NCBI GenBank assembly: GCA_905221605.1
Contig: CAJNDS010002313.1
Location: 1,043,105 to 1,107,104, forward strand
DNA length: 64,000 bases
Direction: 5' to 3'
Source: Symbiodinium natans
Taxonomy: Eukaryota; Sar; Dinophyceae; Suessiales; Symbiodiniaceae
Part shown: piece by piece, positions 9,274-19,300 of the stretch
Numbering within the stretch: the first letter of the stretch is position 1
Layout of the letters: each line of letters begins with the position of its first letter
Notes under the pieces: model-generated
The model's input: the letters and a program-made list of their open reading frames with translations, nothing else
Databases searched by the model: none
What the model was told of the DNA's origin: nothing
Made by a program: the position numbers and the translations under genes

Positions 9274-10859
9274 GATCGTAGTGTGCCGGCCCTGAACGAC
9301 TGGCTTTGGCCAGACTGCCGCGTGGCTACAATACCCTTCATCCTGCAGTTGGACTACTATTTGCTTAAGACCACCAAAAGAATGCAAAATAATAATCCCC
9401 ATATTTAAGAACCCCAAAAGAATACAACATAATAATCCCTAGATTACCCTTAGTAAGGAAGAATGCTAAACAAAAAATCGGGGTTCTTAAGCAACTAGTA
9501 GTTGAAGGATGCATCCACACGCATTGAGCATTCTTACTCAGTAGCTGAGTAGGCGGTAACCCTTAACCTTTATACAGTTCTACTAGATATAAAAGGGTAA
9601 CCTATTTTCGGGCTAGGGTATTCAGCCCTAAGCTTGAGTGCTGGACTGATTAGTTCTGGATGTTGTTGTCAGGACTTGATGTCTTGAAAAGCTTTGTAGC
9701 CCACTGGTACCCTCTGACCCTTTCTTGTTTGGTTATGGGTTCCGTTATAAAGCAGCCAACCCAAAAGCGGGTGCCCTGATTATTATATGGCTACTGGGCT
9801 ACCAAGAAAGGCTATCTGGGTCCAGTAACCCTAAACCCTAAACCCTAAACTCTAAACCCTTTTGAACCCTAAATTTTCTTCAGGTAAGCGAAAGTTCCGT
9901 GACTTCGTGCAAGGGCGGCTGCCTCCCGGCGGGGTTGATGTCACGCCTCTTCGGTTTTTTTAGGCTTTAGGATTTGGGGGGTGGTACTCAGTAGCTGAGT
10001 AGGTAACCTTGGACCTTTTTGGTTATATAGAAAGCTACTATGCATAAAAGGTTAGCCTTTTCTGCGATCGGGTATTCAGCTCCTAAGTAAAGGTATATAA
10101 ACTTGCAGCTCCAGAGTTTGCAGGGTTAGGGCTCTGTGTGTCTAAACCCTAAACCCTAAACCCTAAACCCTAAACCCTAAACCCTAAACCCTAAACCCTA
10201 AACCCTAAACCCTAAACCCTAAACCAGAGCGGCGTGTGCGCTAGCGGCCAGCCAGTGCAAGCTATTTATCCCTCCCCCAGGGTGGGCGACTAGGCCTTTG
10301 AATCCCCAGAATGAACCCTATATAATTCCTTTTAGGTGAATATCGGGCGCCTTTTGAGGGATCAAGGGGGCTTTTTTCAGGGATTACCGGGCCTTTTGAG
10401 GGATTCTAGGGTGTAGTAGCCCATCCTGGCCTGATCAAGTGGATGCAACTTGGTTCAACCCTAGAACCCTTGGGGCCCCTAAACCCTAAACCCTAAACCC
10501 CTATAAGCCCTGAATGTGTTCTTGTTAGGAAGATGGCCAGTAGCTTCAGCAAAGTTCTGTCGCGGATGAAGTCCGTGCAAGCCCTTGATCAACTTTATCT
10601 TTTTCTCCTCCCGCCTGGGTTGAGAACTACGCCAAGAGCTGAGGGTTTAGGGTTTAGGGTTTAGGGTTTAGGGTTTAGGGTTTAGGGTTTAGGGTTTAGG
10701 GTTTAGGGTTTAGGGTTTAGGGTTTAGGGTGACTGCAGCAGCCGTGAGGGCAACCCCTCAGAGACCCAAAGGTTCTCGTTGTCTAGGGGGCAGAGTCGGC
10801 CCCCCTTATTCCCCTTTTTGCGGGTTTTTTCGTTCCCTCCTAAGCTTGGGCGAGCACAG
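9274..10859 (+). CDS. Multi-exon gene with hairpin and telomere-repeat introns
   Basis: Plus-strand exons: 9274-9348 (DRSVPALNDWLWPDCRVATI...), continuing at 9502 once hairpin F1 is removed (LKDASTRIEHS); 9654-9691 plus 9811-9824 around hairpin B4 (FWMLLSGLDVLKRLSGS); 9884-9953 (KRKFRDFVQGRLPPGGVDVT); 10533-10644 (MASSFSKVLSRMKSVQALDQ...); 10742-10859 (AVRATPQRPKGSRCLG...). Removing 9825-9883 (GT...TTTTCTTCAG) joins in phase 1. Removing 10645-10741 also joins in phase 1. Precise loss of F1 and B4 keeps the frame, but their donors are not GT. Whether all exons belong to one transcript is inferred from strand and spacing. Function unknown. Confidence 0.55.
9354..9501. mobile_element. Hairpin element, family F, copy 1
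   Basis: Begins CTACTATTTGCTTAAGA and ends TTCTTAAGCAACTAGTAG. Flanks TTGGA/TTGAA look like a 5-bp target duplication with one mismatch. It interrupts an open exon; taking it out with one flank copy restores frame. A second copy lies at 40066-40146. Confidence 0.75.
9537..9632. mobile_element. Hairpin element, family C, copy 1
   Basis: Starts TTACTCAGTAGCTGAGTAGG, has an internal AACC...GGTT arm pair, and ends GGTATTCAGCCCTAAG. Copy 2 is at 9988-10088. Confidence 0.65.
9692..9806. mobile_element. Hairpin element, family B, copy 4
   Basis: CTTTGTAGCCCACTGGTACC at the left, ATGGCTACTGGGCTACCAAG at the right. The 4-bp flanking repeat is AAAG (9688-9691, 9807-9810). It lies inside an open exon that stays in frame after precise removal. 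Confidence 0.8.
9825..9883 (+). other. Intron made of CCCTAAA units (GT-AG, 59 bp)
   Basis: Begins GTAACCCTAAACCC and ends AAATTTTCTTCAG, a good pyrimidine-rich acceptor. Upstream exon ends in phase 1 and downstream continues S-KRKFRD without a stop. Most of the intron is telomere-like. Confidence 0.6.
9988..10088. mobile_element. Hairpin element, family C, copy 2
   Basis: TACTCAGTAGCTGAGTAGGT ... GGGTATTCAGCTCCTAAGTA; same order of internal arms as copy 1, about 450 bp away. Confidence 0.65.
10141..10226 (-). repeat. CCCTAAA array
   Basis: Twelve near-perfect CCCTAAA units. Confidence 0.95.
10645..10741 (+). other. Intron made of TTTAGGG units (GT-AG, 97 bp)
   Basis: Upstream exon ends GCTGAGG. 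The intron reads GTTTAGGG repeated about twelve times, then TGACTGCAGCAG; the next exon starts CCGTGAGG. Exon 1 has 112 coding bases (phase 1) and the join gives ...PRAE-A-VRATPQ, open on both sides. The repeat itself provides the GT donor. Confidence 0.65.
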
Positions 10860-11215
10860 GTTTAGGGTTTAGGGTTTAGGGTTTAGGGTCTAGGGTTTAG
10901 GGTTTAGGGTTTCGCTAACTAGGACCCAGAGTAGGCCCTTATTCCTTGCTGTTTTAGGGCTTAGGTTCCCTGACAGGGGCCTTTGAAAACCAGAACGAGT
11001 TGCACCCTTGTCATTTCTAGGTTGTTCTGGCGTCTAGTTGTTTCGTGGTGGTTTGGCTTGGCTTGGCGGGTTTTGTATCTAGGGGTGTCGAGCTCAGAGG
11101 GTTTTGTGTTTCGGGTTTAAGGGTTTAAGGGTTTAAGGGTTGAGGGTTCATTCAGGGTTTAAGGGTTTAGGGTTTAAGGGTTTAGGGTTTAGAGTTTAGG
11201 GTTTAGGATTCAGCA
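10860..11215. repeat. Telomere-like tracts and a family J hairpin
   Basis: TTTAGGG (10860-10912), then CTAGGACCCAGAGTAGGCCC (10917 on), the conserved end of family J elements, then TTTAAGGG and TTTAGGG variants (11115-11205). Confidence 0.65.
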
Positions 11216-11329
11216 GCTCCGGGTCGAGCAATCTCTAGTAGAGCCGCTGTTTGGGCTCTTGAAAGAAAACCCACCCACCCCGAGAATCCCAAAACATTAA
11301 GAAATAAAAAGTTTACATGTTTCATCAGC

Positions 11330-11935
11330 AAGCCCTGTCCTCCAATCTCATTTGTTCTTTCTGCTCGTGTTCTTTGTCATTCTGCTTGGTTTCCATTCTG
11401 CTCGTGTGCGTTTCTTTCTGCTCGTATTCATTCTGCTCGTATTCGTTATTTTTCCGATCTACTCGTCTCGTGTTCGTTCTCGTTCTGCTCGTATTCATTC
11501 TGCTCGTATTCGTTCTCTCTCTGCTCGATTTCTGTCCGCTCGTTTTCGTTGTTTTTCTTCTCGTATTCATTCTGTTCGTATTCGTTCTCTCTCTCTCTGC
11601 TCGATTTCAGTCTGCTCGTCTTCGTTCTCTCTCTGCTCGTAATCATTCTGCTCGTATTCGTTCTCTTTCTGCTCATATTCATTTTGCTCGTGTTCGTTCT
11701 CTTTCTGCTCGTATTCGTGCTTTTTCTGCACGTATTCGTTCTCTCTCTGCTCGATTTCAGTCCGCTCGTTTTCGCTGTCTTTCTGCTCGTACTGAGTCTG
11801 CTCGTACTCATTCTCTTTCTGCTCGTATTCATTCTGCTCGTATTCGTTCTCTCTCTGCTCGACGTCAGTCTGCTCGTATTCGTTCTCTTTCTGCTCATAT
11901 TCACTTTGCTCGTGTTCGTTTTCCCCGGTGACCCT
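11330..11935 (-). repeat. 15-bp coding-like minisatellite (EYEQN/K)
   Basis: Units such as TCTGCTCGTATTCATTCTGC in mostly 15-bp steps. The minus strand reads repeated EYEQN, EYEQK and VEQRE, an acidic low-complexity protein of up to about 134 residues (11971-11567). The opposite strand reads ARIRSLS repeats. Since the period is a multiple of three, all frames stay open, so length alone is weak evidence. No start or splice context separates gene from satellite. Confidence 0.7.
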
Positions 11936-12049
11936 GCAAATTTTGGCCGTCTTGTTGGTTGTGTTTGGCACACTTTAAGCTGCCTGGCTTCCACATGGTT
12001 GCTTTCCAATTAGTGCCCCGGTGACCTCGCCTCATGTTGGCTCCTGCTC

Positions 12050-12645
12050 GTAGGGTTTGATGAGAGGCCTAGAGGTTTGTCGTATGTCCCCTCTCTTCGT
12101 GCTCGTAGGGTTTGTCGTATGTGCTCTTAGATTTTGTCGTATGTCGCCTCCCTTCGTGCTCGTCGGCTTTGTCGTATGTCCCTCTTTGTCTGCTTGCAGA
12201 GAATCCCAAGAATTAAGAAACTGAGGTTTTATTTTGAAAGGTTTGTCGTATGTCCCCTCCCTTCGTGCTCGTCGGCTTTGTCGTATGTCCCTTTTCTTCT
12301 GCTTGCAGAGAATCCCAAAACATTGAGAAATGTACGGGTTCATTTTAGAGGTTTGTCGTATGTCCCCTCCCTTCGTGCTCGTAGGGTTTGACGAGAGGTC
12401 TACAGGTTTGTCGGACGCCCTCTTCCTTCGTGCTCTTAGGGTTTGTCGTATGCCTCCCTTCGTGCTCGTAGGGTTTGTCGTATGTCCCCTCCCTTCGTGC
12501 TCGTATGGTTTGATGAAAGGTCTACAGATTCGTCGCATGTCCCTTCCCTTCGCGCTTTTAGGGTTTGTCGTATGTCCCCTCCCTTCGTGCTCGTCGGCTT
12601 TGTCGCATGTCCCTTGTCTTCGCGCTTGCTTTCCCCAGACCGAAG
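12050..12645. repeat. About 36-bp minisatellite
   Basis: GGTTTGTCGTATGTCCCCTC followed by CCTTCGTGCTCGTAGG, repeated with variants. Copies of GAGAATCCCAAAACATT (11281, 12307, variant 12198) are interspersed, linking this array to the segment before the EYEQ array. Confidence 0.8.
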
Positions 12646-13071
12646 GTAGAACCAAAAGTGTTGGTCCGGATTGACAAAAAAACTAATTTGTTAACCTCAT
12701 GTTTTGTTTTCCCCCACCCCACCCTCGAACCATTCCAGTTCGAGCAAATCCCCAACCCACCTTAGAACCAACTACCCGTATTCGTTCTCTCTCTGCTCGT
12801 ATTTCTCTGCTCGTCTGCGTTCTGCTTGCGTTCGTTCTCGGGGTGGGAAGTGGGGAAGCTGCCTGACTGGTTGCTTGCGAAGCCCTCATCCAGGTTTCCA
12901 ACGCCAGAATGGGGGTCCGGAAGTTTCCCCACCCCACCCTCGAACCACTCAAAGATGAGAAAGACTGAGAAGGGGCTACCGCATTGCCGGCCCGCAAAGG
13001 CTGCATCTTGATCTGGCCCAGACCCAGGTTTTCAAGCCCAGAATGAGGGTCTGGGCCAGAAGAGGGAAGAG

Positions 13072-13076
<5 letters not shown>
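12646..13076. repeat. Repeated CCCCACCCCACCCTCGAACC modules
   Basis: The module appears at about 12712 and 12935, with paired segments sharing GGTTTCCAACGCCAGAATG / GGTTTTCAAGCCCAGAATG (12893, 13028). No gene is supported. Confidence 0.55.
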
Positions 13077-13115
<39 letters not shown>

Positions 13116-14465
13116 GTGCAGCTTAAATAGGGTTTATTTGGAAGCTGGCACTCGTGTTCACAAGAGGAAAAAAGGCCCCAAAACGTATACTTATTTACAA
13201 GAGCCAACTTCCAAATAGACCCTATTTTAGGTCCTAGGGGGGTCCCAGGCCTGAATTAAATATGAAGGCCCCGATTTAAATATGAATATTTAATTCTGGA
13301 GCTTCATATTTAAATTATTTAATTCGGGCCCGGGAATTAAATAATTTAAATAATTTAAATAATTTAAATAATTTAAATAATTTAAATAATTTAAATCCTG
13401 GAGGGGGGGGGGCGGGCCTCCTCCCGCAGGAAGAATTAAATAATTTAAATATGAAGGCCCCGAATTAAATATGAATATTTAATTCGGGGCCTTCATATTT
13501 AAATTATTTAATTCTTCCTGCGGGAGGAGGCCCGCCCCCCCCCCCCTCCAGGTTTTAAATTTTTTAAATTATTTAATTATTTAAATTATTCAAATTATGT
13601 AATTCCCGGGCCCGATTTAAATAATTTAAATATGAAGGCCACGATTTAAAATGAATATTCATTCGGGCTTCAATATTTAAATTATTTTAATTCGGCCCGG
13701 GAATTAACTAATTTAAATAATTTAACATTCCTGGAGGGGGGGGGGGCGGGCCTCCTCCCGCAGGAAGAATTAAATAATTTAAATATGAAGGCCCCGAATT
13801 AAATATGAATATTTAATTCGGGGCCTTCATATTTAAATTATTTAATTCCTCCTGCGGGAGGAGGCCCGGCCCCCCCCCCTCCAGGATTTAAACTATTTAA
13901 ATTATTTAAATTATTTAATTCCCGGGCCCGATTTAAATATTTTAAATATGAAGGCCACGATTTAAATATTCATATTTAATTCGGGAGCTTCATATTTAAA
14001 TTATTTAAATCGGGCCCGGGAATTAAATAATTTAAATAATTTAAATAATTTAAATAATTTAAATAATTTAAATCCTGGAGGGGGGGGGGCCGGGCCTCCT
14101 CCCGCAGGAAGAATTAAATAATTTAAATATGAAGGCCCCGAATTAAATATTAATATTTAATTCGGGGCCTTCATATTTAAATTATTTAATTCTTCCTGCG
14201 GGAGGAGGCCCGTCCCCCCCCCTCCAGGATTTAAATTATTTACATTATGTAAATTATTTAAATTATTTAAATTATTTAAATTATTTAAATTATTTAAATT
14301 ATTTAATTCCCGGGCCCGATTTAAATAATTTAAATATGAAGGCCACGATTTAAATATGAATATTTAATTCGGGAGCTTCATATTTAAATTATTTAAATCG
14401 GGCCCGGCCCACCGGGCCCCCTCCCTCTCCCAGAATTAAATATTTTAAATAATTTAAATCCTGAA
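13077..14465. repeat. G-run plus AT-rich palindromic block, copy 2
   Basis: A run of about 38 G leads into the same leader as copy 1 (GCTTAAATAGGGTTTATTTG) and the same palindromic modules: GGAGGAGGCCCG arms, CCTGGAGGGGGGGG, ATATTTAATTCGGGGCCTTC. Copy number and order of modules differ from 2951-3900. Confidence 0.9.
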
Positions 14466-14535
14466 CACCCCTTTCGGATTGAAATTATTTAAATTATTTA
14501 ATTCCGGGGGGGGGCCTGGTCGGGCCTGGCCCCCC

Positions 14536-14873
14536 CCCGATTTAGTATCGGGGAATTGAAAGATTGATTTCATGTCAATGTCCAGGGGCCCGATTTGGCC
14601 AAATTTTGCCGGGCAGCCTCCGGTCAAAATTTGGCCAAATCGAGCCGCGCCTTTCTGAAGGCCCGAGATTATTTTAAACTATCGCGGCTCGATTTGGCCA
14701 AATTTTGCCGGGCAGCCTCCGGGCAAAATTTGGCCAAATCGGGCTGCCCTTTGTATGCCATGAGAAATGCGCGGCTCGATTTGGCCAAATTTTGCCCGGA
14801 GGCTGCCCGGCAAAATTTGGCCAAATCGGGCCCCTGGACATTGAAATGAAATCAATTTTTCAATTCCCCGATA
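14536..14873. repeat. Long inverted repeat with internal palindromes
   Basis: The left arm starts GTATCGGGGAATTGAAAGAT and the right arm ends with its near complement at 14873. Inside, CGATTTGGCCAAATTTTGCC and its complement recur four to six times around spacers. The structure could fold into nested hairpins. Confidence 0.85.
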
Positions 14874-14990
14874 CTAAATCACGAGCCCGGGCCTCCCCCT
14901 CAACACTAAATTACGAGCCCGGGCCTCCCCCCAATACTGAATTACGAGCACGGGCCTCCCCCCAATACTAAAGTACGAGCCGGGGAATTA
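14874..14990. repeat. Short tandem repeat (ACTAAATTACGAGCCCGGGC)
   Basis: Three to four copies of a unit of about 36 bp, with C-runs at the joints, immediately after the hairpin. Confidence 0.75.
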
Positions 14991-15075
14991 AATAATTTAA
15001 ATTTTTTAAATGCCCGGACGCCCCCCCTGGGGTATTTAAATTATTTAAATTATTTAATTCCTGACCCCCCAACCC

Positions 15076-16388
15076 CGACCCGCAAATGTTGTTCCTACCC
15101 TTTTCCGTTTTGTGTGGCATTTGCAGGACTTTTGCAGGGTGCCAAGGGGATCCCGGCAAATTTTGACCCGCAAATGTTGTTCCTACCCTTTTTCGTTTTG
15201 TGTGGTATTTGCAGGACTTTTGCAGGGTGCCAAGGGAATCCCGGCAAATTTTGACCCGCAAATGTTGTTCCTACACTATTCCGATTTGTGTGGCATTTGC
15301 AGGGCTTTTGCAGGGTGCCAAGGGGATCCCGGCAAATTTTGACCCGCAAATGTTGTTCCTACCCTTTTCCTTTTTGTGTGGCATTTGCAGGACTTTTGCA
15401 GGGTGCCAAGGGGATCCCGGCAAATTTTGACCCGCAAATGTTGTTCCTACCCTTTTTCGTTTTGTGTGGTATTTGCAGGACTTTTGCAGAGTGCCAAGGG
15501 AATCCCGGCAAATTTTGACCCGCAAATGTTGTTCCTACCCTTTTCCGTTTTGTGTGGTATTTGCAGGACTTTTGCAGGGTGCCAAGGGGATCCCGGCAAA
15601 TTTTGACCCGCACATGTTGTTCCTACCCTTTTCCGTTTTGTGTGGCATTTGCAGGACTTTTGCAGGGTGCCAAGGGGATCCCGGCAAATTTTGACCCGCA
15701 AATGTTGTTCCTACCCTTTTCCGTTTTGTGTGGCATTTGCAGGACTTTTGCAGGGTGCCAAGGGGATCCCGGCAAATTTTGACCCGCAATTTTTGTTCCT
15801 ACCCTTTTTCGTTTTGTGTGGCATTTGCAGGACTTTTGCAGGGTGCCAAGGGGATCCCGGCAAATTTTGACCCGCAAATGTTGTTCCTACCTTTTTCCGT
15901 TTTGTGTGGTATTTGCAGGACTTTTGCAGGGTGCCAAGGGGATCCCGGCAAATTTTGACCCGCGAATGTTGTTCCTACCCTTTCCGTTTTGTGTGGCATT
16001 TGCAGGACTTTTGCAGGGTGCCAAGGGGATCCCGGCAAATTTTGACCCGCAAATGTTGTTCCTACCCTTTTTCGTTTTGTGTGGTATTTGCAGGACTTTT
16101 GCAGGGTGCCAAGGGGATCCCGGCAAATTTTGACCCGCAAATGTTGTTCCTACCTTTTTCCGTTTTGTGTGGTATTTGCAGGACTTTTGCAGGGTGCCAA
16201 GGGGATCCCGGCAAATTTTGACCCGCAAATGTTGTTCCTACCCTTTTCCGTTTTGTATGGCATTTGCAGGACTTTTGCAGGGTGCCAAGGGGATCCCGGC
16301 AAATTTTGACCCGCAAATGTTGTTCCTACCCTTTTCCGTTTTGTGTGGTATTTGCAGGACTTTTGCAGGGTGCCAAGGGGATCCCGGT
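15076..16388. repeat. 88-bp minisatellite, about 15 copies
   Basis: Unit begins GACCCGCAAATGTTGTTCCT and contains GCAGGACTTTTGCAGGGTGC and GGGGATCCCGGCAAATTTT. One copy near 15962 is one base shorter. Because 88 is not a multiple of three and stops are rare, every strand shows repeated 76- and 84-residue frames; none is a gene. The array ends abruptly in GGGATCCCGG and continues in the 1904-bp repeat. Confidence 0.95.
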
Positions 16389-19300
16389 CTCCTGTCTTCA
16401 TTTCTCCTCCATGATTTTCATTGCTTTTCCCATGAAAATTGCTTCCTTTTGATCTCTCCTCTCTCCTTTCTCTCTCCCTTCTCTTCTCTTGTTCTTTTTT
16501 GAATCTCAAAATCACACCAAAGGAAGCTTCTTTTCCTTATTGAATGAAAAAGAAAAACAAGAAAAGAGATAGGTAAAGACACGGAAGAGCTCCACTGCCT
16601 ATTGTTTCATTCCCTTTCCTCTCTTTCTATGTGTTGTTTCCTTGTCGTTTCAGAAAGCTAGCAAAATAAGGGCAAGGGGGCTTCCTGAAGAGGAGAGAGG
16701 GCACCTATTTTTTTAATTGTAGAGGGGAAAGCGAGAGACAAGGAAGGGAGAGATGATAGATAAAGAAGAGTGCTATCCGTCTCCTTGTTTCTTGTGTCTT
16801 CTCTTCTTTTCAGTTCATCATATTCCTCTTTTCGGCCTGTCTCTTCTTCTCTTTTCCTTACCCTTCTCCTTTTCAAGTTCTTCCTTTTTCGTTTTTCTGT
16901 TTCGAAAAGAAAGAGGGAAGGGAGAGAGAAGGGCGAGAGGATAGATAAAGAAGAGTGCCATCTTCTTTGCGCCTTGTTTTGTCTCTCCATCTTCTTTGTT
17001 CATCTCTCTTCTATTCTTTTCTTGGCTCTTCCCATTAGAATTGTGTTCCTTTTATCTCTGCTCTCTCCTTCTCTTTCCCTTGTCTTCTCCTGTTCCCCTT
17101 TAAATGACAAAAACACAAGAAAGGAAGAAGAGGGGAATGGAGGCCCTTTTCCTGTATTCTCCTGTTGCAATGAATAAGGAAAAGAGCATAGGAGATAAGG
17201 AAGGGAATTGAAAAGAAAATGGGCGATCGGGTGTCCTTTTTGCTAGTTTTCTGCATCTTCAAGGAAGAAAAAAGGACACCCGCCCAAGAAGGAAAAGTAA
17301 CTTAAGAGATAGGGAGGAAATTGAAGAGCTCCTCTCTTTACCTAGTCATTCCCTGTCCTCTCTTCTTATCTGTTGTTTGTCTTATTCGCTTCAAAAAGCA
17401 AAATAAGGGAAAGGCGATTTCCTGAAGAGGAAGAAGGGCGCCTACCTGTGAATAGCAAGATTGATTTTTTCTAATTAGGGAGAGACTTGCCCCGCCTGAG
17501 CCTCCCTGGCCTGCTTGTTGTGGCCACATACAGTTGCGCTTCCAGCAAAATGGCATCCTTGTTATCTCGTCTCACTTCTCTTTCCCTTCTCTCCTTCTGT
17601 TTCCTTTTGACTGATAAACCACAAGAAAGGAACTTGTGTGATAAAGCAGTGGAAGGGTAAGCAGAGGGTGACTCCTTGCGCGTGGACCTTGCCCATACTT
17701 CATCATATCCCTCCTCTCGGCCTATCTCTTCTGTTCCTTTCCTTACCCTTCTCCTTCTCATAGTTCTTCCTTTTTGTTTTCTTATTTCGAAAAGAAAGAG
17801 GGAAGGGAGAGAGAAGGGAGAGAGGATAGATAAAGAAGAGTGCCATCTTCTCTGCGCCTTGTTTTGTCTCTCCCACTTCTCTATTCATCTCTCTTCTACT
17901 CTTTTCTTTGCTCTTCCCATTAACAATGCAATCCTTTTGTCTCTCCTCTCTCCTTCTCTCTCCCTTCTCTTCTCCTGTTCCCCTTTAAATGACAAAAGCG
18001 CAAGAAAGGAAGAACAAGAGGGGAATGGAGGCCATGTTCCTTTCTTTTCCAATGGATGGGGAAAGCGAGCGGGGTTGGCTCCTTGTCCGTAGACCCTCCC
18101 CATGCTGCAGCAAATCCCTCCTCTCGCCCTATCGCCTCTGTTCTTTTCCTTGTTCCCAAACGGAAAAAGAAAACGGGTTCCTTTACATGTTCATTGTTCT
18201 TCCTTTTGTTTTTATTTGAAAGGGAAAGATAAGAAAGAGAGGAAAGAAGAAAACGAGCACCATCTTCTCTTTGCCTGATTTTGCACCTCCCTCTCCTGTC
18301 TTCATTTCTCTTCCATGATTTTCATTGCTCTTCCCATGAAAATTGCTTCCTTTTGATCTCTCCTCTCCCCTTTCTCTCTCCCTTCTCTTCTCTTGTTCTC
18401 TTTTGAATCTCAAAATCACACCAAAGGAAGCTTCTTTTCCTTATTGAATGAAAAAGAAAAAGAAGAAAAGAGATAGGTAAAGACACTGAAGAGCTCCACT
18501 GCCTATTGTTTCATTCCCTTTCCTCTCTTTCTATGTGTTGTTTCCTTGTCGTTTCAGAAAGCTAGCAAAATAAGAGCAAGGGGGCTTCCTGAAGAGGAGA
18601 GAGGGCACCTATTTTTTTAATTATAGAGGGAAAAGCGAGAGACAAGGAAGGGAGAGATGATAGATAAAGAAGAGTGCTATCCGTCTCCTTGTTTCTTGTG
18701 TCTTCTCTTCTTTTCAGTTCATCATATTCCCCTTTTCGGCCTGTCTCTTCTGCTCTTCTCCTTACCCTTCTCCTTTTCAAGTTCTTCCAATTTAGTTTTT
18801 CTGTTTCGAAAAGAAAGAGGGAAGGGAGAGAGAAGGGCGAGAGGATAGATAAAGAAGAGTGCCATCTTCTTTGCGCCTTGTTTTGTCTCTCCATCTTCTT
18901 TGTTCATCTCTCTTCTATTCTTTTCTTGGCTCTTCCCATTAGAATTGTGTTCCTTTTATCTCTCCTCTCTCCTTCTCTTTCCCTTGTCTTCTCCTGTTCC
19001 CCTTTAAATGACAAAAAACACAAGAAAGGAAGAAGAGGGGAATGGAGGCCCTTTTCCGGTATTCTCCTGTTGCAATGAATAAGGGAAAGAGCATAGGAGA
19101 TAAGGAAGGGAATTGAAAAGAAAATGGGCGATCGGGTGTCCTTTTTGCTAGTTTTCTGCATCTTCAAGGAAGAAAAAAGGACACCCGCCCAAGAAGGAAA
19201 AGTAACTTAAGAGATAGGGAGGAAATTGAAGAGCTCCTCTCTTTACCTAGTCATGCCCTGTCCTCTCTTCTTATCTGTTGTTTGTCTTATTCGCTTCAAA

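Noticed and set aside
15076-16388. CRISPR array
   Set aside because: Units are contiguous with no unique spacers, and the genome is eukaryotic.
15095-16515. Many overlapping 76- and 84-residue frames on both strands
   Set aside because: They are copies of the 88-bp minisatellite read in rotating frames; no start, splice or codon bias.
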